Assembly (NCBI GenBank): GCA_045659265.1
Contig: JAZOWO010000024.1
Span: forward strand, 1 to 9,014
Reading direction: 5' to 3'
Length of the DNA: 9,014 bases
Source of the DNA: UMGS1649 sp045659265
Lineage (GTDB): Bacteria; Bacillota; Clostridia; TANB77; CAG-465
The notes beneath the pieces were generated by a model. The model worked only from the letters and a program-made list of their open reading frames with translations. It searched no databases and was not told the origin of the DNA. Positions 1 through 6,674 of this stretch are shown piece after piece (the first letter of the stretch is position 1; the number at the start of each line of letters is the position of its first letter). The position numbers and the translations under genes are program-made.

Positions 1-22
1 TATTTAAAATAAAGCAAAAAGG

Positions 23-51
23 TTGCAAATCTTTATTGAATGTAATAGAAT
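23..51 (+). promoter_or_regulatory. Promoter of the prepilin leader
   Basis: A sigma-A-type promoter reads TTGCAA (23-28), a 17-base spacer, then TAGAAT (46-51). Transcription would begin at about 57-59. That leaves almost no 5' UTR before the purine-rich ribosome binding site (57-65) of the short leader ORF at 73, an arrangement typical of leader-peptide attenuators. No start site has been mapped; this rests on hexamer match and spacing only. Confidence 0.6.
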
Positions 52-72
52 ATATAGAGAGAGGGTTAACAA

Positions 73-132
73 ATGATAAAAAACGCTGAAAGCCTTGCGG
101 CTGTACACACACACACACACAATACTTTCTAA
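73..132 (+). CDS. Putative 19-aa leader peptide, His/Thr-rich
   Basis: A 19-codon ORF starts at ATG 73 and stops at TAA 130-132, directly followed in frame by TGA. Its ribosome binding site GAGAGAGGG (57-65) lies 7 bases upstream. The product reads MIKNAESLAAVHTHTHNTF; the alternating His and Thr codons come from an (AC)8 dinucleotide tract. The stop codon sits inside the left arm of a hairpin (127-148), so a translating ribosome would affect RNA folding. Size, position after the promoter, and overlap with hairpins resemble amino-acid-responsive attenuator leaders, but a His/Thr-sensing leader has no obvious link to a prepilin gene. It could instead be a frame-shifted fragment of a slightly longer small ORF (see the repeat). 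Peptide synthesis is inferred, not demonstrated. Confidence 0.45.
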   Translation: MIKNAESLAAVHTHTHNTF

Positions 133-157
133 TGAACAAACATTAGAAGCGTTTTTT
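78..157 (+). promoter_or_regulatory. Folded leader RNA with possible first attenuator
   Basis: AAAAAACGCT (78-87) is perfectly complementary to AGCGTTTTTT (148-157). Between these arms lie two small hairpins: AGCC-TTGC-GGCT (91-102) and TTCTAATG-AACAAA-CATTAGAA (127-148, 8 bp, perfect). The second hairpin is followed by GCG and six T residues (152-157), like a weak intrinsic terminator. The outer stem would pair away this U-run, so the two states may be alternatives. Ribosomes on the leader ORF cover the left arms. I do not recognise a known riboswitch class; in particular no T-box or c-di-GMP signature is seen. Confidence 0.45.
105..120 (+). repeat. (AC)8 dinucleotide microsatellite
   Basis: Eight perfect AC units lie inside the leader ORF. 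Such tracts are uncommon in AT-rich bacterial genomes outside phase-variable loci. Because the unit is two bases, any gain or loss changes the reading frame. With nine or six units the leader would read on through the hairpins to TAA 200-202, giving a peptide of about 43 residues at nine units. With seven units it would end at TAG 143-145 in present coordinates. The repeat is directly visible; instability is inferred. Confidence 0.9.
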
Positions 158-181
158 GCGCCTCAAATTAAAATAGAAACT

Positions 182-227
182 AGCAAAGTAACACATACTT
201 AAGAAGTATGTGCTGCTTTGCTTTTTT
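182..227 (+). terminator. Strong intrinsic terminator ahead of prepilin gene
   Basis: AGCAAAG (182-188) pairs with CTTTGCT (216-222) and CACATACTT (192-200) with AAGTATGTG (204-212), around a three-base AAG loop. One wobble, one extra pair and one mismatch lie between the two helices, giving a stem of roughly 18 pairs. It ends in TTTTTT (222-227). It sits only 24 bases before the prepilin start codon and downstream of a promoter, so it would stop leader transcripts from reaching the gene unless it is bypassed. No separate promoter is seen between it and the gene. Confidence 0.8.
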
Positions 228-238
228 GCATGCAAAAA
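223..238 (+). repeat. 16-bp palindrome between terminator and RBS
   Basis: TTTTTGCATGCAAAAA is a perfect palindrome. It joins the U-run of the terminator to the A-rich 5' edge of the prepilin ribosome binding site (AGGAGG, 238-243). As DNA it could be a dimeric operator; as RNA it could form only a short, weak hairpin next to the binding site. Part of the symmetry follows simply from a T-run facing an A-rich Shine-Dalgarno region. Confidence 0.5.
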
Positions 239-251
239 GGAGGAATAGAAA

Positions 252-863
252 ATGCAAAAGAAACAAGGTATATCCTTAATAGTTTTAGTCATTACAATAA
301 TAGTGATGATAATATTAGCAGCAAGTGTAGTAATAACATTATCTAACACTGGCGTAATAAACAGAGCAAGTCAAGCGGTAGACTTAACAAATGAAGCTGC
401 AGTACAAGACTTAGCTGCATTAACATGGGCAGATGCTTACATGGATAATCTAAGAGGGCAAAGTTTGATAGATAAAGTAACAGAAGAACTAGAAGAACAA
501 GGAGTAACAGCAGACAACTGGACTATAACAGTAACAGATACAGGAGTAGTGGTTAAAAAAAATAAGGGCAATGAATCGGAAAAAGAAGAATATAGTATAA
601 CTGTTTATTCTGCGGAAGGTATAATGGTTGATACAGTAGATATTTATCCGTCAATTATTATAGCTGGAACAACAATTGATGTTACTGTTGAAACTCCACT
701 ATATGGAGAACGTATTGATTCAATTGTAGGAGCTGATGCTATAGTAAAAACAAAAGAAGAAACGCCATTTGGTGGATCATATTATTACACATTTACTATA
801 TCTAATCCGGTAAGTGATATTGTTATTCGTATGACTAACGAAAAGGCACCCCCATTAACCTGA
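252..863 (+). CDS. Prepilin-like (type IV pilin N-terminus) surface protein
   Basis: A 203-residue protein with a class III-type prepilin signal: a short basic leader MQKKQG, predicted cleavage after Gly6, then a hydrophobic helix (about residues 7-30) rich in Ile and Val. A prepilin peptidase would cut and N-methylate it before assembly or membrane anchoring. Mature position 5 is Val (residue 11), not the Glu conserved in classical pilins. Residues about 35-110 are acidic and partly helical; 113-196 are Ser/Thr/Val-rich and look like a beta-sandwich surface domain. AGGAGG lies 8 bases before ATG 252, which fixes the start. The gene ends TGA-TAA. It stands alone: no pilus ATPase, platform protein or peptidase is nearby. 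Expression is probably controlled by the leader upstream. It could be a minor pilin, a pseudopilin or a membrane-anchored adhesin. Recognition of the signal is firm; the role is inferred. Confidence 0.8.
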   Translation: MQKKQGISLIVLVITIIVMIILAASVVITLSNTGVINRASQAVDLTNEAAVQDLAALTWADAYMDNLRGQSLIDKVTEELEEQGVTADNWTITVTDTGVVVKKNKGNESEKEEYSITVYSAEGIMVDTVDIYPSIIIAGTTIDVTVETPLYGERIDSIVGADAIVKTKEETPFGGSYYYTFTISNPVSDIVIRMTNEKAPPLT

Positions 864-901
864 TAATGTAATTTGATTAATAATTATTATAAAACATTAT
901 G

Positions 902-935
902 CACTCTCATAATTTATATGAGGGTGTTTTTATTT
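902..935 (+). terminator. Terminator after the prepilin-like gene
   Basis: CACTCTCATA (902-911) pairs with TATGAGGGTG (917-926), with one G-T wobble and a five-base loop. TTTTTATTT follows (927-935). It lies 39 bases after the prepilin stop and ends that transcript before the next promoter at 971. Confidence 0.85.
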
Positions 936-970
936 AGCTAAAATAATATTATTAAAAACACGATTATTAG

Positions 971-999
971 TTGAAAAAACATAGTCTCGGTTGTATAAT
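971..999 (+). promoter_or_regulatory. Near-consensus sigma-A promoter
   Basis: TTGAAA (971-976), a 17-base spacer and TATAAT (994-999) form an almost ideal vegetative promoter. The start of transcription is expected at about 1005-1007, just ahead of the AGGAGG at 1012-1017. It makes the downstream gene a separate transcription unit from the prepilin gene. Confidence 0.85.
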
Positions 1000-1024
1000 A
1001 TAGGAAAAGTTAGGAGGGGTGTGT

Positions 1025-2104
1025 ATGGAATATTCAGATAAGAATGCAATGTCCAGAAAAGAATATTTGAAGAGCAAACAAAAAGGTAAATTTGGAATTA
1101 GAACCATTAAATATATGCTAATTGTTGTTGTAATAGTTCTTTTATCTATTTATCTTTGGAAACAGTTAAACATATATAATAATGTTACAAAAATTGCAAA
1201 TCAAGTGCTAGAAGAAACAGCGTTAGCCAGAACTCTTAAAATGTATTACATATCTGAAGGATATACAAAAGATGCCCCTAATTCTGTTATGCTATATAAA
1301 GCAACAGATGAATCTAGAACAAAAATAGAAGGCACAGAAAACTTTACTAACATTAAACTTGTTGAAGATAGTTTATATGGTTTGGTTAAAAATAAACTTT
1401 ATACAATAAATACAGAAACTTTAGAAAAAGTAGATTATTCTTTAAGTGATGTATACGAATATATAGTTAGAGGAAATAAAATATATTATTATTCTGTAAA
1501 TAAAAAGGCCGAAAAAACAGGTATATATGTTTATGATATAGATACTAAAAAATCAGTTCAATTAATTAATGCTGAAGTAACTCAATTTGTTATGGATGAT
1601 ATGTATATATTTGTTGTAACAAAAGGAAAAACAGCTAAGAGTATAGTAAGATATAATATTAATGGAAGTGGAAGAACAGTTTTAACAAATAAGGAAATTG
1701 TTTCACACGTTATGTTAAATGGTTCAAGTGTATATTTTGTGGCAGATGAGATGTTGTACAAGATGAACAAGAGCGGTAAAGATATAACTAAACTCACAGA
1801 TAATAAAGTGTACTTAGATGCAGATGTTAAAGCAGGATATTCATTAGAAAACATGGTGGCTGTTAAAAATCATCTAGTATACTATATAAACAAGAATGAA
1901 AAAAACATATTATATGTAATAGATATGAATAAAAAAGAGGAGCAAGCTCTTACTAAAAAAGCTGTAGAAAGCCTAAAAATAGTTGATCACATACTATACT
2001 TTAAATTGAACTCTGATTTAGCTTTTTACAAAGTGAATTTAGAAACTGGTAAGATGGAACAAATAACAAGTATACGCGGAAGCGAATATATTTGTATAAA
2101 CTAA
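1025..2104 (+). CDS. Membrane-anchored DUF5050-like repeat protein
   Basis: The ATG at 1025 is preferred over the in-frame GTG at 1019, because AGGAGG (1012-1017) is 7 bases before the ATG while the GTG lies against the Shine-Dalgarno; this gives 359 residues. The N-terminus is basic and cytoplasmic (about 1-27), followed by one membrane helix (about 28-46). The rest would lie outside the cell. It contains repeated short units of the form valine/isoleucine-Tyr-Tyr or Leu-Tyr followed by polar turns, with phrases such as NKLYTINTET, IYVYDIDTKK, VRYNINGSG and LYKMNKSG. This pattern is typical of DUF5050/beta-propeller-like proteins with about 40-residue blades. No catalytic motif is visible; a binding or scaffold role at the cell surface is a guess. 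It is monocistronic, with its own promoter and terminator. Confidence 0.75.
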   Translation: MEYSDKNAMSRKEYLKSKQKGKFGIRTIKYMLIVVVIVLLSIYLWKQLNIYNNVTKIANQVLEETALARTLKMYYISEGYTKDAPNSVMLYKATDESRTKIEGTENFTNIKLVEDSLYGLVKNKLYTINTETLEKVDYSLSDVYEYIVRGNKIYYYSVNKKAEKTGIYVYDIDTKKSVQLINAEVTQFVMDDMYIFVVTKGKTAKSIVRYNINGSGRTVLTNKEIVSHVMLNGSSVYFVADEMLYKMNKSGKDITKLTDNKVYLDADVKAGYSLENMVAVKNHLVYYINKNEKNILYVIDMNKKEEQALTKKAVESLKIVDHILYFKLNSDLAFYKVNLETGKMEQITSIRGSEYICIN

Positions 2105-2146
2105 TTGTTTGTGATTAAAATTTAGCATTTAATATTTTGAATAAAT

Positions 2147-2181
2147 AATAACACCGTAACTTTTGGTAACGGTGTTATTTT
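2147..2181. terminator. Bidirectional terminator between convergent genes
   Basis: AATAACACCGT (2147-2157) is perfectly complementary to ACGGTGTTATT (2169-2179), with a short inner helix and a TTTTG loop. A T-rich tail follows on the plus strand and a T-rich tail (from the A-rich bases 2141-2148) on the minus strand. It lies between the stops of the plus-strand gene (2104) and the minus-strand transporter (2199), so it can serve both. Confidence 0.85.
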
Positions 2182-2198
2182 ATATAATTTAATCATTA

Positions 2199-3443
2199 TT
2201 AATCATCAAGATTTAATCTATCCCTTTTAGTGTATTGTTCAGGTCTTAAACCTATACGTGTTTGCATGTAATTTAATACAATTATTAATGCTACGCTAAA
2301 TACAAATCCGGATAATGTATATACAAGTCCTATTGGTACTGTGTCTAGTAATCCGCTTATTAACACTAACATTATTGCTGAACCAAAGTTTTCTGCTAGG
2401 TAGTATATAGACATTAATTTACTTCTTATAGATGAAGTAGTGAAGTTACTTACGTAATTTTTAACTATAATTCTATATGCGCCTCTTTCAAACATTTGGA
2501 ATAGGTAAACTACTATACCTGTTATTAATAATATGTTGTAATTTGTTGTAAGTGTAGCGATAACACCTATAAATACAAAGCTTGCTGCATAAGATAAAGA
2601 CATTACAGTTAATGTTTGGTTTCTAAATTTTGCGCTTATTTTTTCTTGTACAAGAGAACCTATTGAAGCAGTTATTGATGCTGCTGCAAAGATATATCCA
2701 AATGTAGTAGAATCTACATTAATTACTGTTAAATATGTTTTAAAGTATGTTGCTGCAACTGATAATATTCCATAGAATAGACAAGCAAAGAATAGAAGTG
2801 CATGTAGTCTACTAGATTTGAAGATAAACTTAAATCCGGAGAACAATTCGTCTCTTTTCTCTTTTGCGGTTGCGTTGGCGTTTTTAAGGTTTTTAATTGG
2901 TTTTGTAAAGTATGCTAGTACAGTTGCTATTAATGCGCATATGCAAGAGAAAATAAGAGGTAAATATACATTTACTTTATATAAATAACCTGCTGCGATA
3001 CACGCTAAGGCTTCTACTATGAAATATAGCGAGGAGCCTTTTCCTTCAATCTTTGAAAAGTCTGAAAGCCTATTTAATTTCTTAAGCGAAGAGTATAAGA
3101 AAGGTGATTCAGATGTTCCTTTAAGTGCAAAGCCAAATGCTAGTAAAAAGTCACCGATTGCTAATGTTGCAAAGCTTGGTGCTATTAAATAATCTATACC
3201 CCAAAATAAACAAAACATATTTCCGAGTATCATTGAATTTCTAAGACCAATTTTGTCTGTTATTAATGCTGACGGTATTTGAAGTAATATAGCAGAAGTA
3301 GAGTATATACTGTTAAGTATAGCTATTTCGGCTAAACTTAGTCCTTTAACACCATTTAAAAAAAGTATGGATATTGCATAATAAAATAGAATATCATACG
3401 AAAATAATTTATAAACTGGAAATATTTTTGTATTTTTTTCCAT
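2199..3443 (-). CDS. Major facilitator superfamily (MFS) transporter
   Basis: A 414-residue integral membrane protein with about 12 hydrophobic segments in two groups of six, separated by a basic cytoplasmic loop near residues 183-205, the usual MFS length and layout. The loop after the second helix reads SALITDKIGLRN (about residues 58-69), a recognisable form of MFS motif A. The helix-5 region GFALKGTSESPFLYSSL resembles MFS families that include drug exporters and solute carriers. The substrate cannot be told from sequence alone; no characteristic residues point to a particular sugar or drug. AAAGGAG (3451-3457 on the complement) is 7 bases before the ATG. It is transcribed alone, divergently from der, and ends in TAA-TAA. 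Confidence 0.85.
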   Translation of the reverse strand: MEKNTKIFPVYKLFSYDILFYYAISILFLNGVKGLSLAEIAILNSIYSTSAILLQIPSALITDKIGLRNSMILGNMFCLFWGIDYLIAPSFATLAIGDFLLAFGFALKGTSESPFLYSSLKKLNRLSDFSKIEGKGSSLYFIVEALACIAAGYLYKVNVYLPLIFSCICALIATVLAYFTKPIKNLKNANATAKEKRDELFSGFKFIFKSSRLHALLFFACLFYGILSVAATYFKTYLTVINVDSTTFGYIFAAASITASIGSLVQEKISAKFRNQTLTVMSLSYAASFVFIGVIATLTTNYNILLITGIVVYLFQMFERGAYRIIVKNYVSNFTTSSIRSKLMSIYYLAENFGSAIMLVLISGLLDTVPIGLVYTLSGFVFSVALIIVLNYMQTRIGLRPEQYTKRDRLNLDD

Positions 3444-3481
3444 GATTTTTCTCCTTTGTATACATTATAATTTCATATTAT

Positions 3482-3509
3482 ATTATACAACTAACAAAAA
3501 TAAAAGCAA
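3482..3509 (-). promoter_or_regulatory. Probable promoter of the MFS gene
   Basis: Read on the minus strand, TTGCTT (3504-3509) is followed by a 16-base spacer and TATAAT (3482-3487). A second TATAAT-like box lies closer to the gene but lacks a good -35. A 6-bp dyad, AATAAC-ATTATG-GTTATT (3508-3525), overlaps the -35 edge and could be an operator, though at this base composition it may be chance. Confidence 0.5.
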
Positions 3510-3577
3510 TAACATTATGGTTATTTTTAGATTAAAAATATGTTACAAAATTAAATAATAAAAAAGTCCTAAAAAGC

Positions 3578-3606
3578 TTTACTTTATGCTAGTTTTAAGG
3601 TAAAAT
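3578..3606 (+). promoter_or_regulatory. Probable promoter of the der operon
   Basis: TTTACT (3578-3583), 17 bases, then TAAAAT (3601-3606) is the best sigma-A match ahead of der. The ribosome binding site AGAAGGTG follows at 3618-3625. The -35 is imperfect, so confidence is moderate. Confidence 0.5.
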
Positions 3607-3630
3607 ATATTAGATAAAGAAGGTGTAAAA

Positions 3631-4956
3631 ATGTCTAAAAAAATCGTAGCAATAGTAGGAAGACCAAACGTTGGGAAATCAACGTTTTTTAATGTGTTAG
3701 CAGGAGAAGCATTATCAATAGTATCAGATATGCCTGGTGTAACACGTGATAGAATATATGCAGACTGTGAATGGAGAGGTACTTCATTTCAAATTATAGA
3801 TACAGGTGGAATAGAACCTAAAACTGATGATGTTATATATAAAGGCATGAGAAGACAAGCTGAGCTTGCGATGGATATGGCTGATGTAATAGTGTTTGTT
3901 GTAGATATACGTGCAGGACTTGTAAACCAAGATCTTGAAGTTGCAGAAATGTTAAGAAGAACTAAAAAGCCAGTTATACTTGTATGTAACAAAGTAGATA
4001 ATGTTGGTGCACCGCCAGAAGATATATATGATTTCTATAACCTAGGTTTAGGTGAACCAATGGCAATATCTGCAAAAGCAAAACTTGGTATAGGTGATGT
4101 GCTAGACGCAATTTATGATGCGTTTGGAACAATAGGCGAAGTAGAAGATGATGATGAAAGTATTAAAGTAGCAATTATAGGTAAACCTAATGCGGGTAAA
4201 TCGTCATTAGTAAATAAAATCTTAAATGAAGAAAGATCTATAGTAAGTGATGTTGCCGGAACAACTCGTGATGCGGTAGATAGTAAATTTAGCAATAAAT
4301 TTGGCAACTATGTATTTATAGATACTGCAGGTATAAGAAAGAAAAATAAAGTTTATGATGAAATAGAAAAATATAGTATAGTTAAAGCTATGGCTGCTAT
4401 AGATAGAGCAGATGTAGCAATAATCATGATAGATGCCAAAGAAGGTGTTACAGACCAAGACGAGAAGATAGCAGGATATGCTCACGAAAAGGGCAAAGCT
4501 ATGATAATAGCGGTAAACAAATGGGATTTAATTGATCATGATGAAATGACACCTGCGAAATATGTTAAGGAAGTTAGAAAAAGCTTTAAGTTTATGGGAT
4601 ATGCTCCTGTAATAACAATTTCTGCTTTAACAGGTCAAAGAGTAACAGGATTATTTGAAATGATAAACAAAGTTTATGCGGCAAATAATTTAAGAGTATC
4701 TACGAGTGTTCTAAATGAAGTGATTATGGAAGCGGTAGCTATGACACCACCTCCAACAGATAAAGGTAGAAGACTTAAAATATTCTATGGTACAGAAGTT
4801 AAGGCTAAACCACCAACATTTGTATTATTTGTAAATGATAAAGAATTAGCGCATTTCTCATATTTAAGACATCTAGAGAATGTGTTTAGAAAATATTTTG
4901 ATTTAGAGGGAACACCAATAAATATTGTTGTAAGAGAAAGAGGAGAGAAAGAATAA
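3631..4956 (+). CDS. der: Ribosome-associated GTPase Der (EngA)
   Basis: A 441-residue tandem GTPase of normal family length, needed for 50S ribosomal subunit maturation in the cytoplasm. First G domain: P-loop GRPNVGKS (10-17), DTGG (57-60), NKVD (120-123). Second G domain: GKPNAGKS (184-191), DTAG (231-234), NKWD (296-299), SAL (331-333). The acidic linker EVEDDDES (170-177) joins them. The C-terminal KH-like domain (about 352-437) carries the family phrase PPTFVLFVND. The start has AGAAGG about 7 bases upstream, and all motifs are intact. Its stop is one base before the plsY start, so the two are co-transcribed. The order der-plsY is common in Firmicutes, often with gpsA third; here gpsA is absent. 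Confidence 0.98.
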   Translation: MSKKIVAIVGRPNVGKSTFFNVLAGEALSIVSDMPGVTRDRIYADCEWRGTSFQIIDTGGIEPKTDDVIYKGMRRQAELAMDMADVIVFVVDIRAGLVNQDLEVAEMLRRTKKPVILVCNKVDNVGAPPEDIYDFYNLGLGEPMAISAKAKLGIGDVLDAIYDAFGTIGEVEDDDESIKVAIIGKPNAGKSSLVNKILNEERSIVSDVAGTTRDAVDSKFSNKFGNYVFIDTAGIRKKNKVYDEIEKYSIVKAMAAIDRADVAIIMIDAKEGVTDQDEKIAGYAHEKGKAMIIAVNKWDLIDHDEMTPAKYVKEVRKSFKFMGYAPVITISALTGQRVTGLFEMINKVYAANNLRVSTSVLNEVIMEAVAMTPPPTDKGRRLKIFYGTEVKAKPPTFVLFVNDKELAHFSYLRHLENVFRKYFDLEGTPINIVVRERGEKE

Positions 4957-4957
4957 T

Positions 4958-5554
4958 ATGTTTAATATATTTGTATTTTTAATTTGCTACTTAGTAGCAG
5001 CAATAAGCCCATCTATAATTTTATGTAAGAGAATAAAAAATGTAGATATACGTACGGTTGGTAGCGGAAACGCTGGAACAACAAACTCAATAAGAGCTAT
5101 GGGAAAAGGTTGGGGAGCAGTAGTATTTATACTTGACCTACTAAAAGTGGTAGTTTCTTATGGAATAGTATTTTTGGTAGCTAAATTATTTAAACAAGAT
5201 TTTAATGAAGTAGGAAAATCTATATACATGTTAGCTTCAATTATAGGGCATTCTTATCCTGTGTATTATGGATTTAAAGGCGGAAAAGGTGTGGCAGTAT
5301 TTTTAATGTCAGCACTTATGGTAGACTATAAAGCTGCTCTAGTATGTATAACTGTTGGGGTAATAACAATAGCTATATCTAGAATGGTTTCTTTAGGAAG
5401 TATGGTAGGTGCAGCTTTACTTGTAATAGTTGTGCTATTCATGGAAACAAACTTTAATATTTGGCTAACAATAGTTTTAGCTGCAATTATAATATTTAAC
5501 CATAGAGCAAATATTAAAAGAATAATAGAAGGAAAAGAAAATAAATTATTTTAG
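4958..5554 (+). CDS. plsY: Acyl-phosphate:glycerol-3-phosphate acyltransferase PlsY
   Basis: PlsY is an integral membrane enzyme that moves an acyl group from acyl phosphate (made by PlsX) to glycerol-3-phosphate, giving lysophosphatidate, the first committed step of phospholipid synthesis. The 198-residue length is normal and about six to seven hydrophobic segments are visible. The three cytoplasmic motifs are present: GSGNAGTTN (35-43; usually GSGNPGATN), GHSYPVYYGFKGGKGVA (97-113) and NHRANIKR (181-188). The binding site AGGAG (4941-4945) lies within the end of der, and the gene starts one base after the der stop, implying coupled translation. It ends in TAG followed directly by TAA. Confidence 0.96.
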   Translation: MFNIFVFLICYLVAAISPSIILCKRIKNVDIRTVGSGNAGTTNSIRAMGKGWGAVVFILDLLKVVVSYGIVFLVAKLFKQDFNEVGKSIYMLASIIGHSYPVYYGFKGGKGVAVFLMSALMVDYKAALVCITVGVITIAISRMVSLGSMVGAALLVIVVLFMETNFNIWLTIVLAAIIIFNHRANIKRIIEGKENKLF

Positions 5555-5604
5555 TAAATAACTTTAATAAATATAAATGTGCAAAAGAAAATAGGAGATA
5601 AACA

Positions 5605-6600
5605 ATGGTAAAAATAATGGATATAATCAAAAGAAGAGCTAAAGAAGATGTTAAAAGAATAGTTCTGCCAGAAGCTTTGGATGTGAGAGTGCTAACAGCA
5701 GCATCAGAAGCTCAAAAAGAAGGAATAGCTAAAATAGTTCTTCTTGGAGATGTAGATAGAATTGAAGAGATGGCTGCAGAACATGGATTAGATATAACAG
5801 GAATAGAATTAATAAATCCAGCAGAATCTGAAATGTATAACGAATATGTAAATGGTCTTTATGAATTAAGAAAAGAAAAAGGAATGACAATAGAAAAAGC
5901 AAGTGAACTAGTAAAAGACGAAATATATTTTGGAGTTTTAATGGTTAAATTTGGACATGCAGATGGTTTGGTATGTGGTGCAATACATTCTACAGCAGAT
6001 ACTTTAAGACCTGCATTGCAAATTGTTAAAACAAGACCAGGAGCAAAATGTGTTTCTTCGTGTGTGCTTCTTGAAGTTCCAGATTCTAGGTACGAAAAAG
6101 AATATATATTTGCAGATTGCGGACTTATTCAAAAGCCAACAGTAGAAGAATTATCTGAAATAGCAATTGCGTCAAACGATACATATAAACAATTAATAGG
6201 TGAAACACCAAAACTTGTAATGTTGTCTTATTCAACATATGGAAGCGCTAAAGCAGAGGAAATAGATACTGTTAAAGCGGCGCTCGAATTAGTAAAAGAA
6301 AAAAGAAAAGATATAATAATTGATGGTGAACTTCAATTAGACGCTGCATTAGATAAAAATGTTGCGAAATTAAAAGCACCTGGCTCTAAGGTTGCAGGAG
6401 AAGCAAATGTATTAATATTCCCTAACTTAGAAGCAGGAAATATTGGATATAAATTAGTTGAAAGATTAGGTAATGGTACAGCATATGGGCCAATAACACA
6501 AGGATTAGCTAAACCGATTAACGATTTATCTAGAGGCTGTAAGGCTAAAGATATCGTTGGAGCAATAGCAATTACGGCTGTTCAAGCTAATGCAAAATAA
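5605..6600 (+). CDS. pta: Phosphate acetyltransferase (phosphotransacetylase)
   Basis: Cytoplasmic enzyme interconverting acetyl-CoA plus phosphate and acetyl phosphate plus CoA; with acetate kinase it yields ATP during fermentation. The 331-residue length matches the short, single-domain Pta form of Firmicutes and Methanosarcina, without the N-terminal regulatory domains of the E. coli enzyme. Family phrases include STADTLRPALQ (129-139), SYSTYGSAKAEEID (208-221), DGELQLDAA (240-248) and FPNLEAGNIGYKL (272-284). Ser309, Arg310 and Asp316 in SRGCKAKD fall where the catalytic residues of the Methanosarcina enzyme lie. AGGAG (5593-5597) is 7 bases before the ATG; a second Met at residue 5 has no better site. 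It follows plsY by 50 bases with no terminator between them, so co-transcription is likely. No ackA is in the window. Confidence 0.97.
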   Translation: MVKIMDIIKRRAKEDVKRIVLPEALDVRVLTAASEAQKEGIAKIVLLGDVDRIEEMAAEHGLDITGIELINPAESEMYNEYVNGLYELRKEKGMTIEKASELVKDEIYFGVLMVKFGHADGLVCGAIHSTADTLRPALQIVKTRPGAKCVSSCVLLEVPDSRYEKEYIFADCGLIQKPTVEELSEIAIASNDTYKQLIGETPKLVMLSYSTYGSAKAEEIDTVKAALELVKEKRKDIIIDGELQLDAALDKNVAKLKAPGSKVAGEANVLIFPNLEAGNIGYKLVERLGNGTAYGPITQGLAKPINDLSRGCKAKDIVGAIAITAVQANAK

Positions 6601-6611
6601 CTTAGAATAAG

Positions 6612-6640
6612 TTGAAAAAAAGCCAAATATGTGATAAAAT
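6612..6640 (+). promoter_or_regulatory. Extended -10 promoter after pta
   Basis: TTGAAA (6612-6617), a 17-base spacer ending in TGA, then TAAAAT (6635-6640) give a good -35 plus an extended -10 (TGATAAAAT). It would start a second transcript covering the DUF3298-like gene, the miniprotein and cdaA. A dyad AACTTA-GAA-TAAGTT (6599-6613) overlaps the pta stop and touches the -35, and could be a small operator or chance. No clear terminator follows pta. Confidence 0.75.
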
Positions 6641-6674
6641 ATATGCAGTGAATTTTAACAAAGGAGTAAGTTAA

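Noticed and set aside
57..163. Possible cyclic di-GMP or T-box riboswitch ahead of the prepilin gene
   Set aside because: Neither the conserved GEMM core nor a T-box sequence is present; the stems do not match either class.
973..987. A 15-base exact match, GAAAAAACATAGTCT, shared between the promoter spacer at 973-987 and the in-frame TAG region at 8660-8674
   Set aside because: In 9 kb of DNA this AT-rich, about one such chance match is expected by rough estimate, and the flanks do not align. No further copies were seen.
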